A stretch of 64,000 nucleotides of DNA from an uncultured Dehalococcoidia bacterium (GTDB lineage Bacteria > Chloroflexota > Dehalococcoidia > Lucifugimonadales > UBA3495): the NCBI GenBank assembly GCA_958295765.1, contig CATQHB010000002.1, positions 115,717 to 179,716 of the forward strand. Direction: 5' to 3'. This document shows, piece after piece, positions 40,643 to 49,784 of the stretch; positions within the stretch are counted from its first letter, which is position 1; every line of letters begins with the position of its first letter. The position numbers and the translations under genes were made by a program. The notes beneath the pieces were generated by a model. The model had not been told where the DNA came from and did no database searches. It saw only the letters and a list, made by a program, of their open reading frames with translations.

Positions 40643-42745
40643 TCAGGGAAGTATCACGCTGGTTACGGCGCTGAGCCTGGGCGGCAGTTCTACGCCTGCC
40701 GGCAGGTTGACCCGGATCGTTACCGGGTAGCTGATGACGCCCCGCTCGGTGCCCGGTTCCGCTGCCACCGCCGTTACCGTGCCGGTAAGTTCCTGGCCGG
40801 GCAGGGCGGCGATATTGACCCGGGCGGCGCTGCCCACGCGTACCAGGGAGTAGTCGTTGCCGTCCACCAGGCCGGCCACTGCCACCTGTCCGGGGTCAAG
40901 CACCTCCAGGATGCGGGATTCCTTGTTCACCCGATCCTCTACGGCGGCGTTGACCAGATAGACCACGCCGTCAAAGGGGGCGCGCAATTCGGTCTTTTCC
41001 ATATCCTCCAGAATGTCATCCATCCGCTCCAGGGAGACGACAATGCCGGCTTCCAGGGCGGCGATTTGCAGGGCGTCGGGCGGCTCATCCAAGTCGGCAA
41101 TCTGCGCTAACCGGGCGGCGACTTCCAATTCCCGCAGCGGCACGGCGTCCCGGTTGGGGCCGTCGGCAATCAGTTCGTTCAGGTCCCGGTCCGCCAGCCC
41201 CAGGCGGGTTTGGGCCAGTTCCACCGCCAGGTTCAGGCGGCGGATGTTCAGCCGATCCGGGCCTTCCAATTCCTCCGCCAGGTTCTTTTCCGCTTGGGAC
41301 AGCACCACCCTTGCCAAGTCCACCGCCGTCTGCAACTCCTTGACAATCAGGGGATCCGGGCCTTCCTCCAGTTCCGTCACGTCATCTTTAGCCTGGGCCA
41401 GGTTCAACTCGGCGATCGTTACGTTGGATTCCAGTTCCTGGAGTCGCAGGGGGTCGGGGCCTTCCTCCAGTTCGGTCAAGTCCTTTCGGGCCTGGGTCAG
41501 GTTCAACTCGGCGACGGTTACGTTGGACTCCAGTTCCTGGAGCCGTAAGGGGTCGGGGCCTTCCTCCAGTTCGGCCAAATCCTCCCGGGCCTTTGCCAGT
41601 TCCGACTCGGCCAAAGCGACGTCGGCCTGGAGCCGGCGCAGGCGGGGGATGTCAATGGGCTTGTTGTCCGCTTGCAGGTCGCGGGTGGGGGAACGGACGA
41701 ATTGGGTCAGGGCGTCCTCGGCGGCGTCCAGGGCTACCTCGGCGGCGCCCACCCGGGTGCGGGCGCGGATGACCAGGCGGCTATGCTCGGCGGTAAAGTC
41801 GGCCAGGGCGTCCTTCGTCAGGTCAACGGCCAGTTCCGCCTCGGTTACCCGGTCTTGCCCCCGCACCGTGTTGTCCGACAGGTTTTCCCGGTAGTCTTTC
41901 AGGGCCTCCTTTGCCAGGTCTAAGGCCAGTTCGGCCTTGGCTACCCGGTCCTGCCCCCGCACAGTGTTGTCGGCAATGTCGTCGGTATAGTCGGTCAGCC
42001 GCTGCCGGGCGTTGTCCAGGGCCAACTCCGCGTCGGCCCGTCCCTGGAAAGCCTGAGCCAATACCTGCTGATGGTCGGCGTCCAGGTCTTGACGGGCTTC
42101 GGCCAAGTCCTCCTGCGCGCGGTCCAGGTTCAGGATGGCCTGGTCTTTAGTCTGCCGGGCCGCCACCAGCGCATCGTTATGGTTCCGGTCAATATCCTTG
42201 AGAAAGTCGGCGGTCTGAAGGTTGGCGTATTCCAGTTGGGCCACGGTTTCGGCGCGCTGGGCGACCAGCAGCGGCTCGCCGCTAAAGTCCAGGTTAAGCT
42301 GCCGGATGGTGTCCCTGGTTTGGGAGATGTTATAGCGGAGCCGGGCCAGTTCCTCCTCCAGCGCGGGGAAGGTGTCGGCCTTCAGCCGGGCCAGGGTCTG
42401 CCCGGCGGTAACCCGGTCGCCCTCGGCTACCAGGATTTCGGCGATTTCCCCGGCGGTCTCAAAGGAGAGTTCGGCTTTGGCGGGAAAGACCAGGCGGCTG
42501 CGTACCGCAACTTCGGCCGGCCCGGCGCCGCCCTGCTGCCCGGCGCCGGCCGGGGGCGCGCTGGCGATATTACTCGGCGCGGCCGGTGGACTGGCGGCCC
42601 CGAACAGGGTGGTGGCGCCGTAGCTGGCGGCCCCGAACAGGGTGGTGGCGCCGTAGCCGGCGGCGCCGACTAACACAGCCAGGGCCGCTACGCCCAGGAT
42701 GACGGCAATCTGCCGGGGTTGGAGCTTGCTGAAACGTCTTGCCAC
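40643..42745 (-). CDS. RND efflux periplasmic adaptor (HlyD/MFP family) with expanded coiled coil
   Basis: 700 residues, about twice the usual adaptor length. An N-terminal membrane helix (about 13-30) with a tandem YGATTLFGAAS duplication precedes the first half-lipoyl domain (about 80-115, ILVAEGDRVTAGQTLARL). A coiled-coil hairpin of about 400 residues follows, built of ~33-35-residue repeats: four with TVRGQDRV-type ends and at least five with ELEEGPDPL ends. Then come the second lipoyl half (RAPFDGVVYLVN) and a beta-barrel domain. It should link the RND pump encoded upstream to the outside. GTG 42745 follows GTGAGG. Confidence 0.9.
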   Translation of the reverse strand: MARRFSKLQPRQIAVILGVAALAVLVGAAGYGATTLFGAASYGATTLFGAASPPAAPSNIASAPPAGAGQQGGAGPAEVAVRSRLVFPAKAELSFETAGEIAEILVAEGDRVTAGQTLARLKADTFPALEEELARLRYNISQTRDTIRQLNLDFSGEPLLVAQRAETVAQLEYANLQTADFLKDIDRNHNDALVAARQTKDQAILNLDRAQEDLAEARQDLDADHQQVLAQAFQGRADAELALDNARQRLTDYTDDIADNTVRGQDRVAKAELALDLAKEALKDYRENLSDNTVRGQDRVTEAELAVDLTKDALADFTAEHSRLVIRARTRVGAAEVALDAAEDALTQFVRSPTRDLQADNKPIDIPRLRRLQADVALAESELAKAREDLAELEEGPDPLRLQELESNVTVAELNLTQARKDLTELEEGPDPLRLQELESNVTIAELNLAQAKDDVTELEEGPDPLIVKELQTAVDLARVVLSQAEKNLAEELEGPDRLNIRRLNLAVELAQTRLGLADRDLNELIADGPNRDAVPLRELEVAARLAQIADLDEPPDALQIAALEAGIVVSLERMDDILEDMEKTELRAPFDGVVYLVNAAVEDRVNKESRILEVLDPGQVAVAGLVDGNDYSLVRVGSAARVNIAALPGQELTGTVTAVAAEPGTERGVISYPVTIRVNLPAGVELPPRLSAVTSVILP

Positions 42746-42856
42746 GTCCGATACCTCACGGAAAAATTGCTTTCGATATTTCGATACTATGATTATGATT
42801 GATGCCGCATCAAGCCGCCCTTTCCCCGTTTCCGGGGCTGGCGGCCCGGAAATTAT

Positions 42857-45800
42857 CTAGGCGCCCAGCCGTCCCCGGCGGCGGAACAGCGCCCGCACCG
42901 TCCCCGGCAGGTTGGGGATTGACCAGTGCATCAGGGTATAGATGACCGGCACCACCAGCAGGGTCAACATAGTGGAGCTTATCAGCCCGCCGATGACTAC
43001 CGTCGCCAGTTCCGCCCCAATGATGCCGCCCCCGGCGTCGGTGGACAGGGCCAGGGGGAACAGGGCCAGGGTGGTGGTGAAAGCGGTCATCAGGATGGGC
43101 CGGATGCGGACGCGCCCGCCCCGCAGCAGCGCCTCATGCACGCCCATTCCCCGCTCCCGCAACTGCTCGACAAAGGTTATCAGCACAATGGCGTTGGTTA
43201 CCACAATGCCAATCAGCAGCAGAAAGCCCATCAAGGCGGACATACTCAAGGTTCGGTTGGTAATCCACAGGGCGACCAGGGCGCCGGCCACCGCCAGGGG
43301 CAGGCTCAGCACGATAATCAGGGGATTCCGCAGAGACCCCAGGCTGGCGACCATCACCAGATAGACCAGGGTGATGCCGATGCCCATAGCCCAGAATATG
43401 TCCTGAAAGCCCTCCGACACCTGAGAAAAGACGCCGCCGGTGAGCACCTGCACTCCCGGCGGCAGGGTCAACCCGTTGATGACGGCCTGGCTGGCGTTGT
43501 TCACCGATTGGGTGTCGATGGCGGTAATGGTGCCGGTAATGGTGGCGGAACGGTTGCCGTCAAAGCGGTTGACCGTTACCGGCCCCTGTTCAATGGCAAT
43601 TTCGCTGATGGAACCCAGCTTGACGCTGCCCAGCGGCCCCTGAATCAGCAGGCCCTTCAGTTGGTCAATGTCGTCCACGTCCTGGGGCCGGCCCCGGACT
43701 ACTATGTCCATAGTAAGGGCGTCCAGTTCAATGTCGCCCACGTCCTGGCCCCGGATAAAGCGGTTCAACTGCTGGGCCACTTCAATGGTGGATAGGCCGT
43801 ATTGGGCCGCCGCCGCCGGGTCGATGCGCACCGTTACCTCATCCCGGGCCTCGCTGACGCTGCTGCTCAGGTTGATGACCCCGTCGAGGGCGGCCAGTTG
43901 CGGTTCCAGTTCCCGGGAGACGGCGACGATGTCGGTGAACTTGGCGCCGACGACGGTTATTTCCAGGTCATCCCCGCCCGGCCCGGCGGCCTCTCCGGTG
44001 AGGATATACTCCACCCCTTCCGGCGGCGGGGGCAGGCTTTGGCGCACCTGCTCCTCAATGTCCGGGGGCGCGTCATCCCCCACGGTGGCGGTAAAGGTGG
44101 CGCTGGCGGTGGCCTGGTCGATAGTTACCTGGTAAATTTCCAGCAGTCCCGCCGCCCGAAAACCCTCCAACGCCTGCTCAACCCGCCGGGTATGGTCGAA
44201 AACGCCGCCAATGGCCCGTCCCGGTTCCAGTTCCACGTTGACGGTCAGGGATGTGGGCGTGCCGGCCGGGAAAAAGGTAATGGGCAGCACCCGGATCAGG
44301 GCCAGGCTGGCCCCGGTAACGACAATCGCCAGCAGCAGGGAGGGCAGCTTGTGGGTGATCGCCCAGGCCAGCACCGGGGAATAGAGCTTTTGCAGCCAGA
44401 TTTCCCGCTCTACGTCGGTATCGTCGCTGCCGACGCTGGGCAAGTCCCCCTGCCGCAGCAGGATGACGCACAGCACCGGCACGGCGGTCAGGGCTACGGC
44501 GGTGGAGGCCAGCAGCGCAAAGCTCACCGACAGGGCAAAGGGGGTAAAGAACTCCCCCACGATGCCCTGGATAAAGGCCAGGGGGACGAACACCACCACG
44601 GTGGTCAGGGTAGAGGACATGATGGCCGCCCCGACTTCCCCGGTGCCGACCAGGGCCGCCTCCATGCGCGGCTTGCCCTGCTGCACGTGGCGATAGACGT
44701 TCTCCAGCACCACGATGCTGTCATCCACCACCCGCCCGACGGCAATCGCCAGCCCGGCCAGGCTCATAAAGTTCAGGGACATACTGGCGGCGTACATCAG
44801 CAGGATGCCGCTCAACACGCTGAGCGGAATGGAGATGCCGATGATGATAGTAGGCCGCAGGGTGAAGGCCAGTCCCCGCAGGATGCTGGGCCGCAGGTTG
44901 ATCAGGAACAGAAAGACGGCGGTAATGGCAAAGAGAAAGCCCAGCGTCCCCTCCCGCAGCAGGTTGGACAGGGAACGTTCCACCTCCGGCCCGTCGTTGG
45001 TCAACTCCAGCAGTTCCACGTCCGGCGGCAGCCCCTCCAGCGACGCCATTACCGCCTGGATGCCCCGGGTGGCGTCCACCGTATTGGCGTCCGGGTCTTT
45101 AACCACGGTGATGCTCAGGCTGGGCTTGCCGTTGGTGCGGGAGATGTTGCCGCCGGCGGAAGTGCTCAACTCCACCTCGGCTACGTCGGAAAGCAGTACC
45201 GGCCGCTGCCCCCGCCGGGAGGCCCCCGGCCCGGCGGCGTCATCGGGCAGGACTACCGACTCATAGCCCACCGTCAGCCCCCGGATTTGCGCCAGGGAAC
45301 CCAGTTCGTGGGCGGCCCGCAGCGGGTAGGTGATTTCGCCGTCGGTGATGCTTCCGGTAGGCAGGCTGATGTTGTTATTGCTGATAGCCTCCGCTACCTG
45401 GTTCAGCGACAGGCCCAAGTCCTCCAGCTTGCCGGTGTTGACGGTAACGATGACCTGCTCATCCACCCGGCCCGATACGTCGATGCTGTTGACCCCCGGC
45501 ACCCGCTCGAACCGGGGTATCACCAGGTCATCCAGCAATCGCTGCAAGGAAACGATGTCCCGGTCGCCGGAGGCGGTGATTTGCATTATGGGGAAGTTAT
45601 TGTTGTTGACGCGGGTAATGAAAGGGTTGTTCACTTCGTCCGGGAAGTTTATCCCGTTCACCTGGCTTTGGATGGCCCGTTCCGCCTCCTTCATATCCTG
45701 GCCGAAGTCGAAAGTGGCGGTAACTGTGGAGACGCTTTCCTGAGAGGTGGAACGGGTTTCGGTCAGCCCGTCCACGCTGGCGATAGCCGACTCGATAGGT

Positions 45801-45997
45801 TCCGACACCTCCCGCATCACCGTTTCCGGGTCGGCGGCGGGGTAAGTGGTAATGATAAAAACGCTGGACAATTCAACGTCCGGGAACAACTCCCGTTCCA
45901 ACTGGTTATAGACATAAACGCCGCCGCCCATAATCAGCAGAATCACCAGCAGGGTAACGGAACTGCGGCGCAGGGCCAATCCGGTAAGGAAGGTCAA
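42857..45997 (-). CDS. RND-family efflux permease (HAE1/SwrC-like)
   Basis: 1046 residues, twelve membrane helices and two large loops, as in AcrB. The proton-relay Asp pair lies at about 425-426 (GRVVDDSIVV). In helix 10 the AcrB Lys-Asn is Thr-Asn (GIVVTNAIVL), as in SwrC-type pumps of Gram-positive bacteria. It exports drugs, surfactants or lipids, driven by proton flow. TTG 45997 follows GGAGG. The adaptor gene is 111 bases downstream; no outer-membrane channel gene is present, in keeping with a monoderm-type host. Confidence 0.94.
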   Translation of the reverse strand: MTFLTGLALRRSSVTLLVILLIMGGGVYVYNQLERELFPDVELSSVFIITTYPAADPETVMREVSEPIESAIASVDGLTETRSTSQESVSTVTATFDFGQDMKEAERAIQSQVNGINFPDEVNNPFITRVNNNNFPIMQITASGDRDIVSLQRLLDDLVIPRFERVPGVNSIDVSGRVDEQVIVTVNTGKLEDLGLSLNQVAEAISNNNISLPTGSITDGEITYPLRAAHELGSLAQIRGLTVGYESVVLPDDAAGPGASRRGQRPVLLSDVAEVELSTSAGGNISRTNGKPSLSITVVKDPDANTVDATRGIQAVMASLEGLPPDVELLELTNDGPEVERSLSNLLREGTLGFLFAITAVFLFLINLRPSILRGLAFTLRPTIIIGISIPLSVLSGILLMYAASMSLNFMSLAGLAIAVGRVVDDSIVVLENVYRHVQQGKPRMEAALVGTGEVGAAIMSSTLTTVVVFVPLAFIQGIVGEFFTPFALSVSFALLASTAVALTAVPVLCVILLRQGDLPSVGSDDTDVEREIWLQKLYSPVLAWAITHKLPSLLLAIVVTGASLALIRVLPITFFPAGTPTSLTVNVELEPGRAIGGVFDHTRRVEQALEGFRAAGLLEIYQVTIDQATASATFTATVGDDAPPDIEEQVRQSLPPPPEGVEYILTGEAAGPGGDDLEITVVGAKFTDIVAVSRELEPQLAALDGVINLSSSVSEARDEVTVRIDPAAAAQYGLSTIEVAQQLNRFIRGQDVGDIELDALTMDIVVRGRPQDVDDIDQLKGLLIQGPLGSVKLGSISEIAIEQGPVTVNRFDGNRSATITGTITAIDTQSVNNASQAVINGLTLPPGVQVLTGGVFSQVSEGFQDIFWAMGIGITLVYLVMVASLGSLRNPLIIVLSLPLAVAGALVALWITNRTLSMSALMGFLLLIGIVVTNAIVLITFVEQLRERGMGVHEALLRGGRVRIRPILMTAFTTTLALFPLALSTDAGGGIIGAELATVVIGGLISSTMLTLLVVPVIYTLMHWSIPNLPGTVRALFRRRGRLGA

Positions 45998-46180
45998 GTT
46001 TTGCCTCCGGCAGCCGGTAGAATAACGCAGAATAAAGAATAAGTTACGCTATCCTGAAAGTATGCGGCGGTTTTGTCAATATGTCCTGGGTCAGTGGGGT
46101 AGGCGCATTATAGAACCGGTATTGTTATAGAAACGCCATTCCGATTATAGAACTGTTGTTATTATACAACCGTTATATAA

Positions 46181-46700
46181 CCGTCGTTCCGGCGAAAGCC
46201 GGAATCCAGGAAATCCCCCGGAAAAGAGCGGGGCGGCTACAAGGAGTTCTGGATTCCGGCCTTTGCCGGAACGACGGTTGTTTATGATGACCGGTTTATG
46301 CGACGGTTGCCCGGTTGTACGGTGGATGGTTCGACAGGCTCACCATGAGCGGTTGTGTGATGAGCGGTTACACGATTCAGGGCAAGCGCATTATAACCAG
46401 GGCAACCCCGGCAACCGTCATTCCGATTACAGAACCGTCATTGTCATAGCACCGTCGTTCCGGCGAAAGCCGGAATCCAGGAAATCACCGGGAAAAGAGC
46501 GGGTCGGCTACTGAGGATTCTGGATTCCGGCTTTCGCCGGAACGACGGTTGTTTATGATGACATATTTATGTTGCGGTTGCCCGGTTGTACGGTGGATGG
46601 TTCGACAGGCTCACCATGAGCGGTTGTACGGTTGCCCGGTTGTACCTTTGCCCGGTTATGCGGTTGCCCGGTTTTGGTCGGCAAGAAACCGGGTAACTTT
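46181..46700. repeat. Duplicated P97-plus-SA block (271-bp period)
   Basis: P97 copies at 46181-46278 and 46452-46548, each followed at the same offset by TGTACGGTGGATGGTTCGAC and an SA unit (46327-46352 and 46598-46623). The offset is 271 bp for every landmark. After the second copy a short GCCCGGTTGTA/GCCCGGTTATG simple repeat continues to about 46680. The 820-bp gap between the RND pump and the LLM gene is therefore entirely repeat DNA. Confidence 0.88.
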
Positions 46701-46754
46701 GCCGAAGTCTGGTAAACTATAGCCGGAATTACTCATCAACTCCGGTTTAAGCTG

Positions 46755-46799
46755 CGATTGCCCTTGTTCTGCTCAGCCGCAAAACCGCAAGGGCAATCG
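46755..46799 (+). promoter_or_regulatory. 5' leader hairpin before the LLM gene
   Basis: A 12-bp perfect stem (CGATTGCCCTTG at 46755-46766 with its complement at 46788-46799) and 21-nt loop end just before the GGGAGAGGT ribosome-binding site. It could limit access to that site or protect the 5' end; no ligand-binding motif is recognised. Confidence 0.45.
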
Positions 46800-46817
46800 G
46801 CGGGAGAGGTGTCAGCA

Positions 46818-47858
46818 ATGAAGTTTGCCCTGTTTACCCATATACCCTGGCCGGAGGGTACGAATCCCGGCCAGGTGATTGAGGAGGCCACCGAGCAGGT
46901 ACGCCTGGCCGAGGAACTGGGGTTCCATAGCGCCTGGTTTGCCGAGCATCACTTTTCCCGCTACGGCATCGGTTCCTCCTCCCTGGTGCTGGTCAGCAGC
47001 ATCGCCGCCCGCACCAAGACCATCCGCCTGGGGACGGCGGTGCTGGTTCCCCCGCTGCACCATCCGGTACACCTGGCCGAGGATACGGCCACCCTGGACG
47101 TGGTCAGCGGCGGGCGGCTGGACGTGGGCTTTGGCCGAGGCACCGCCGGCTACGAATATACCGGCTATAACGTGAATCAGGGGGAGAGCCAGGAACGGTT
47201 TCAGGAAACTATCGGCATCGTTCAGGGCTTGTGGACTACGCCGGATTACAGCTACGAAGGCAAATACTTCAGCGTGAACCGGGCCAACCTGGTGCCGCCG
47301 CCGGCCCAGCAGCCGCACCCGCCCATCTACATCGCCGCCACCCGCACCTTTACCACCCTGGAGTACGTGGTATCCACCGGCCATCCCCTGATTAGCGGGG
47401 TGGTGCTGGACCACGCCGACGCCCTGGACTTGTGCCACCGCTTTGTGAAAATGTCCCGAACCGCCGGGTACAACATCCCTATTGACCGGATTCCCTTTTT
47501 CCGCTATCTCCACGTAGCGGAGACGGCGGAGCGGGCCAGGCAATCCGCCGAGCCGGCCCTGGCCTGGACGATGGATATGACCGACTGGCGGCGCACTTTC
47601 CAGGCCGGCAGCGAGGTCAACCAACGGCTGGACGATTTCCGCCGTACCCGCAGCCAGTTGCCCCCCAGCTATGACTATCTGGCGGAAAATCGGGCCGTCA
47701 TCGGAACGCCGGAACAGTGCGTCGCTAAAATCCGGGAGTTTCAGCAGCAGGGCATCGAATACTTTGGCTGCAACTTCGACTTTGGCGGCATGGAACAGGG
47801 CAAGGTGCTGCGCTCAATGGAACTCTTTGCCAAAGAGGTAATGCCCTGTTTTGCCTGA
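46818..47858 (+). CDS. LLM-class flavin-dependent oxidoreductase
   Basis: 346 residues, luciferase-like TIM barrel. Conserved features are MKFALFTHIPW at the start, SAWFAEHHFSRYG (about 40-52), TKTIRLGTAVLVPPLHHPVHLAEDTATLDVVSGGRLDVGFGRG and the Gly-rich C-terminal half. Members use FMNH2 or reduced F420 with oxygen; the HH pair in AEHHF is typical of FMN-type bacterial luciferase-like enzymes. Substrate unknown. GGGAGAGGTGTCAGCA sets ATG 46818. An acyl-CoA dehydrogenase gene follows after an M203 element. Confidence 0.9.
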   Translation: MKFALFTHIPWPEGTNPGQVIEEATEQVRLAEELGFHSAWFAEHHFSRYGIGSSSLVLVSSIAARTKTIRLGTAVLVPPLHHPVHLAEDTATLDVVSGGRLDVGFGRGTAGYEYTGYNVNQGESQERFQETIGIVQGLWTTPDYSYEGKYFSVNRANLVPPPAQQPHPPIYIAATRTFTTLEYVVSTGHPLISGVVLDHADALDLCHRFVKMSRTAGYNIPIDRIPFFRYLHVAETAERARQSAEPALAWTMDMTDWRRTFQAGSEVNQRLDDFRRTRSQLPPSYDYLAENRAVIGTPEQCVAKIREFQQQGIEYFGCNFDFGGMEQGKVLRSMELFAKEVMPCFA

Positions 47859-47881
47859 ACCTTTTGGCTGAATCAAGGTAC

Positions 47882-48084
47882 GGTATTTTCAACTCTTGTC
47901 GGTATTTTCATCGGGGTAGGGGCGGGTTTATAACCCGCCCGTCCCGCAACGGCATAATCATTTGGCAACGGAGTCATCGTATCTGACACATCCTTGCACC
48001 GAAACTTGGGCGGGTTAGAAACCCGCCCCTACCGGCCGTTGGCGTATTCCCGCCAGAATACCAACAAACAAATGATGGGAATAC
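47882..48084. mobile_element. Second near-complete M203 element
   Basis: Left end GGTATTTTCAACTCTTGTCG; inner arms GTAGGGGCGGGTTTATAACC and GGGCGGGTTAGAAACCCGCC; right end ATACCAACAAACAAATGATG then GGAATAC. Its length (203 bp) equals that of the copy at 15730-15932 although the cores differ. Confidence 0.75.
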
Positions 48085-48109
48085 AGAGCTTTACCAAGGA
48101 GCATTAGTA

Positions 48110-49288
48110 GTGTCTATGTTTCCCCCGGTCAATCCCCTGGTTGAGGAAGTGGCGCAACTGGCCCGGGAGCGGTTTGCCGGCCGCGCCGCCCGCTACGATA
48201 CCTACTCATCCTTTCCCTTTGAGAACTACCGGGACTTGCACGAGGCCGGACTGCTGGGCCTGACCGTGCCGGCCGAGTACGGCGGCCCCGGCGTTGACCC
48301 GCTGACCTACGTCCTTTGCCTAGTGGAAATCGCCAAGGGCTGCCCGGCCACCGCCCTCACCTTCAATATGCACGCCAACGTCATCATCAACATCGACCAA
48401 TTGGCCGACGCCGAGCAGAAAGGCCGGTATTTCCGGGAGGTTCTGGAGGAGGGCAAACTCTTTGCCACCGTGATGAGTGAACCCGACTCCAGCTTTCGCG
48501 ACCGGTTTGTCCTGCGCACCGCCTTTCAGCCCGCCGGTGACGGGAGTTATCACGTCAGCGGGGTCAAGCATTTCTGCTCCCTGGGCGACGCCGCCGACCG
48601 CTACTTTGTCTCCGGCCTGCTGGAAGGGACGGCGACGGCTCAGGAGGGGATTATGGTGGCGCTGGTGCCCCGCAGCGAGGCGGGCATTACTTTGGAACGG
48701 CGCTGGAACGCCGCCGGGATGCGCGGCACCACCAGCCACAGCATCCGCTACGATACCCAGGTCGGCGCCCAGGATATTCTGGGCGAACCGGGGCAGCTTT
48801 TGACTATCGAGCTTTCCGGGTTTGCCCTGGGCTACGCCGCTACCTATCTGGGGGTAGCCGAGGCGGCCTACGACTTTATCCGGGAACACGCCAAGACCAG
48901 GACGATCGCCCCGGCCACCGAGCCGATGTCCCACAACCCCCTGGTGCAGCGTTCTTTAGGGGAAATGAGCGCCCAACTGCGGGCGGCCCGGCTGATGCTC
49001 TGCGAGGCGGCGACCATACGGGCGTCGGAACAAAAGGGGGGCGACCGGACGGCGCTGTCGCTGGCGACCAATCAGGCCAAGTACCTGGCCGCCGAGGCCG
49101 GGGTGCGGGTTACCGAGCAGGCCATGCGGCTGGCCGGCGGCAGCGGCTTCCTGAAAGACCTGCCCCTGGAGCGGTGGCACCGGGACGCCCTGGCCGGCCC
49201 GGTAATGCCCCCATCCAACGACCGCTGCCTGGAGATAATTGGCCGGATGGTCTGCGGCCTCCGCGCCGCCACCCTGGAGTTTCAATAG
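48110..49288 (+). CDS. Acyl-CoA dehydrogenase family protein
   Basis: 392 residues. The three-domain layout is visible: the N-terminal helical part with GLTVPAEYGGPGVDPL, the beta part with MSEPDSSFRD (here an unusual variant of the TEPGAGSD motif) and the C-terminal helices with LRAARLMLCEAA and MRLAGGSGFLKDLPLERWHRDA. The catalytic Glu of classic enzymes near the C-terminus (YEGTNEI) is not present in the usual form, so a desulfurase- or hydroxylase-like role (as in DszC and related enzymes) is possible. GTG 48110 follows AAGGAGCATTAGTA. Confidence 0.88.
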   Translation: MSMFPPVNPLVEEVAQLARERFAGRAARYDTYSSFPFENYRDLHEAGLLGLTVPAEYGGPGVDPLTYVLCLVEIAKGCPATALTFNMHANVIINIDQLADAEQKGRYFREVLEEGKLFATVMSEPDSSFRDRFVLRTAFQPAGDGSYHVSGVKHFCSLGDAADRYFVSGLLEGTATAQEGIMVALVPRSEAGITLERRWNAAGMRGTTSHSIRYDTQVGAQDILGEPGQLLTIELSGFALGYAATYLGVAEAAYDFIREHAKTRTIAPATEPMSHNPLVQRSLGEMSAQLRAARLMLCEAATIRASEQKGGDRTALSLATNQAKYLAAEAGVRVTEQAMRLAGGSGFLKDLPLERWHRDALAGPVMPPSNDRCLEIIGRMVCGLRAATLEFQ

Positions 49289-49403
49289 GGGTTTGTAACC
49301 CGGCCCGTCGTTCGACGGCAGGGAAATACCGGAAAACCGGTATGCCCTGGCTGACCGTCTCCGGCATCGGGGCCAGGGCGGGTTACAAACCCGCCCCTAC
49401 GTC
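49289..49403. repeat. M203 core without terminal repeats
   Basis: GGGGTTTGTAACCCGGCCCG on the left and GGGCGGGTTACAAACCCGCC on the right, ~70-bp core with its own ACCGGAAAACCGGT hairpin. It begins at the acyl-CoA dehydrogenase stop codon. Confidence 0.75.
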
Positions 49404-49437
49404 AGGGTAATCACACCATAAAACCGTCAATAAACAA

Positions 49438-49616
49438 CCGTCGTTCCGGCGAAAGCCGGAATCCAGAACCCTCTGTAGCCGCCCCGCTCTTTTCCGGGGG
49501 ATTTCCTGGATTCCGGCTTTCGCCGGAACGACGGTTGCTTGGGTAATAGCAATATCCGATCATCCTGAGCTTGTCGAAGGATAAACGGGTGGTTCGACAG
49601 GCTCACCATGAGCGGA
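49438..49616. repeat. P97 palindrome and SA pair
   Basis: P97 (49438-49534) followed by an SA inverted pair (49557-49616). Together with the M203 core it fills the ~500-bp gap up to the VOC gene apart from the stem-loop at 49702. Confidence 0.85.
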
Positions 49617-49701
49617 TGTTGTTAGCGGATATTGTTACTGATACAGACTTTGCGCCGGCCTTGAACCGGCCGTTATGACCATTAACCGGCACCCCAAAGC
49701 A

Positions 49702-49731
49702 TCAGCCCCCGCCGGCGCCGGCGGGGGCTGA
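49702..49731 (-). terminator. 30-bp perfect palindrome downstream of the VOC gene
   Basis: Arms TCAGCCCCCGCCGGC and its exact inverse without a spacer. It lies 54 bases after the VOC stop on the minus strand. Only a weak T-run follows, so it is called a terminator on position and stem strength. Confidence 0.5.
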
Positions 49732-49784
49732 AAGGTTTAACCCGATTTGGCCGCTGCCCAACGGGGCGCAGCGCGGGGTGGAGG

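Noticed and set aside
43802-46042. 746-codon open frame on the plus strand opposite the RND pump
   Set aside because: It lies wholly antisense to an intact, well-recognised gene and its Gly/His/Gln-rich translation is a codon-bias artefact of GC-rich DNA.
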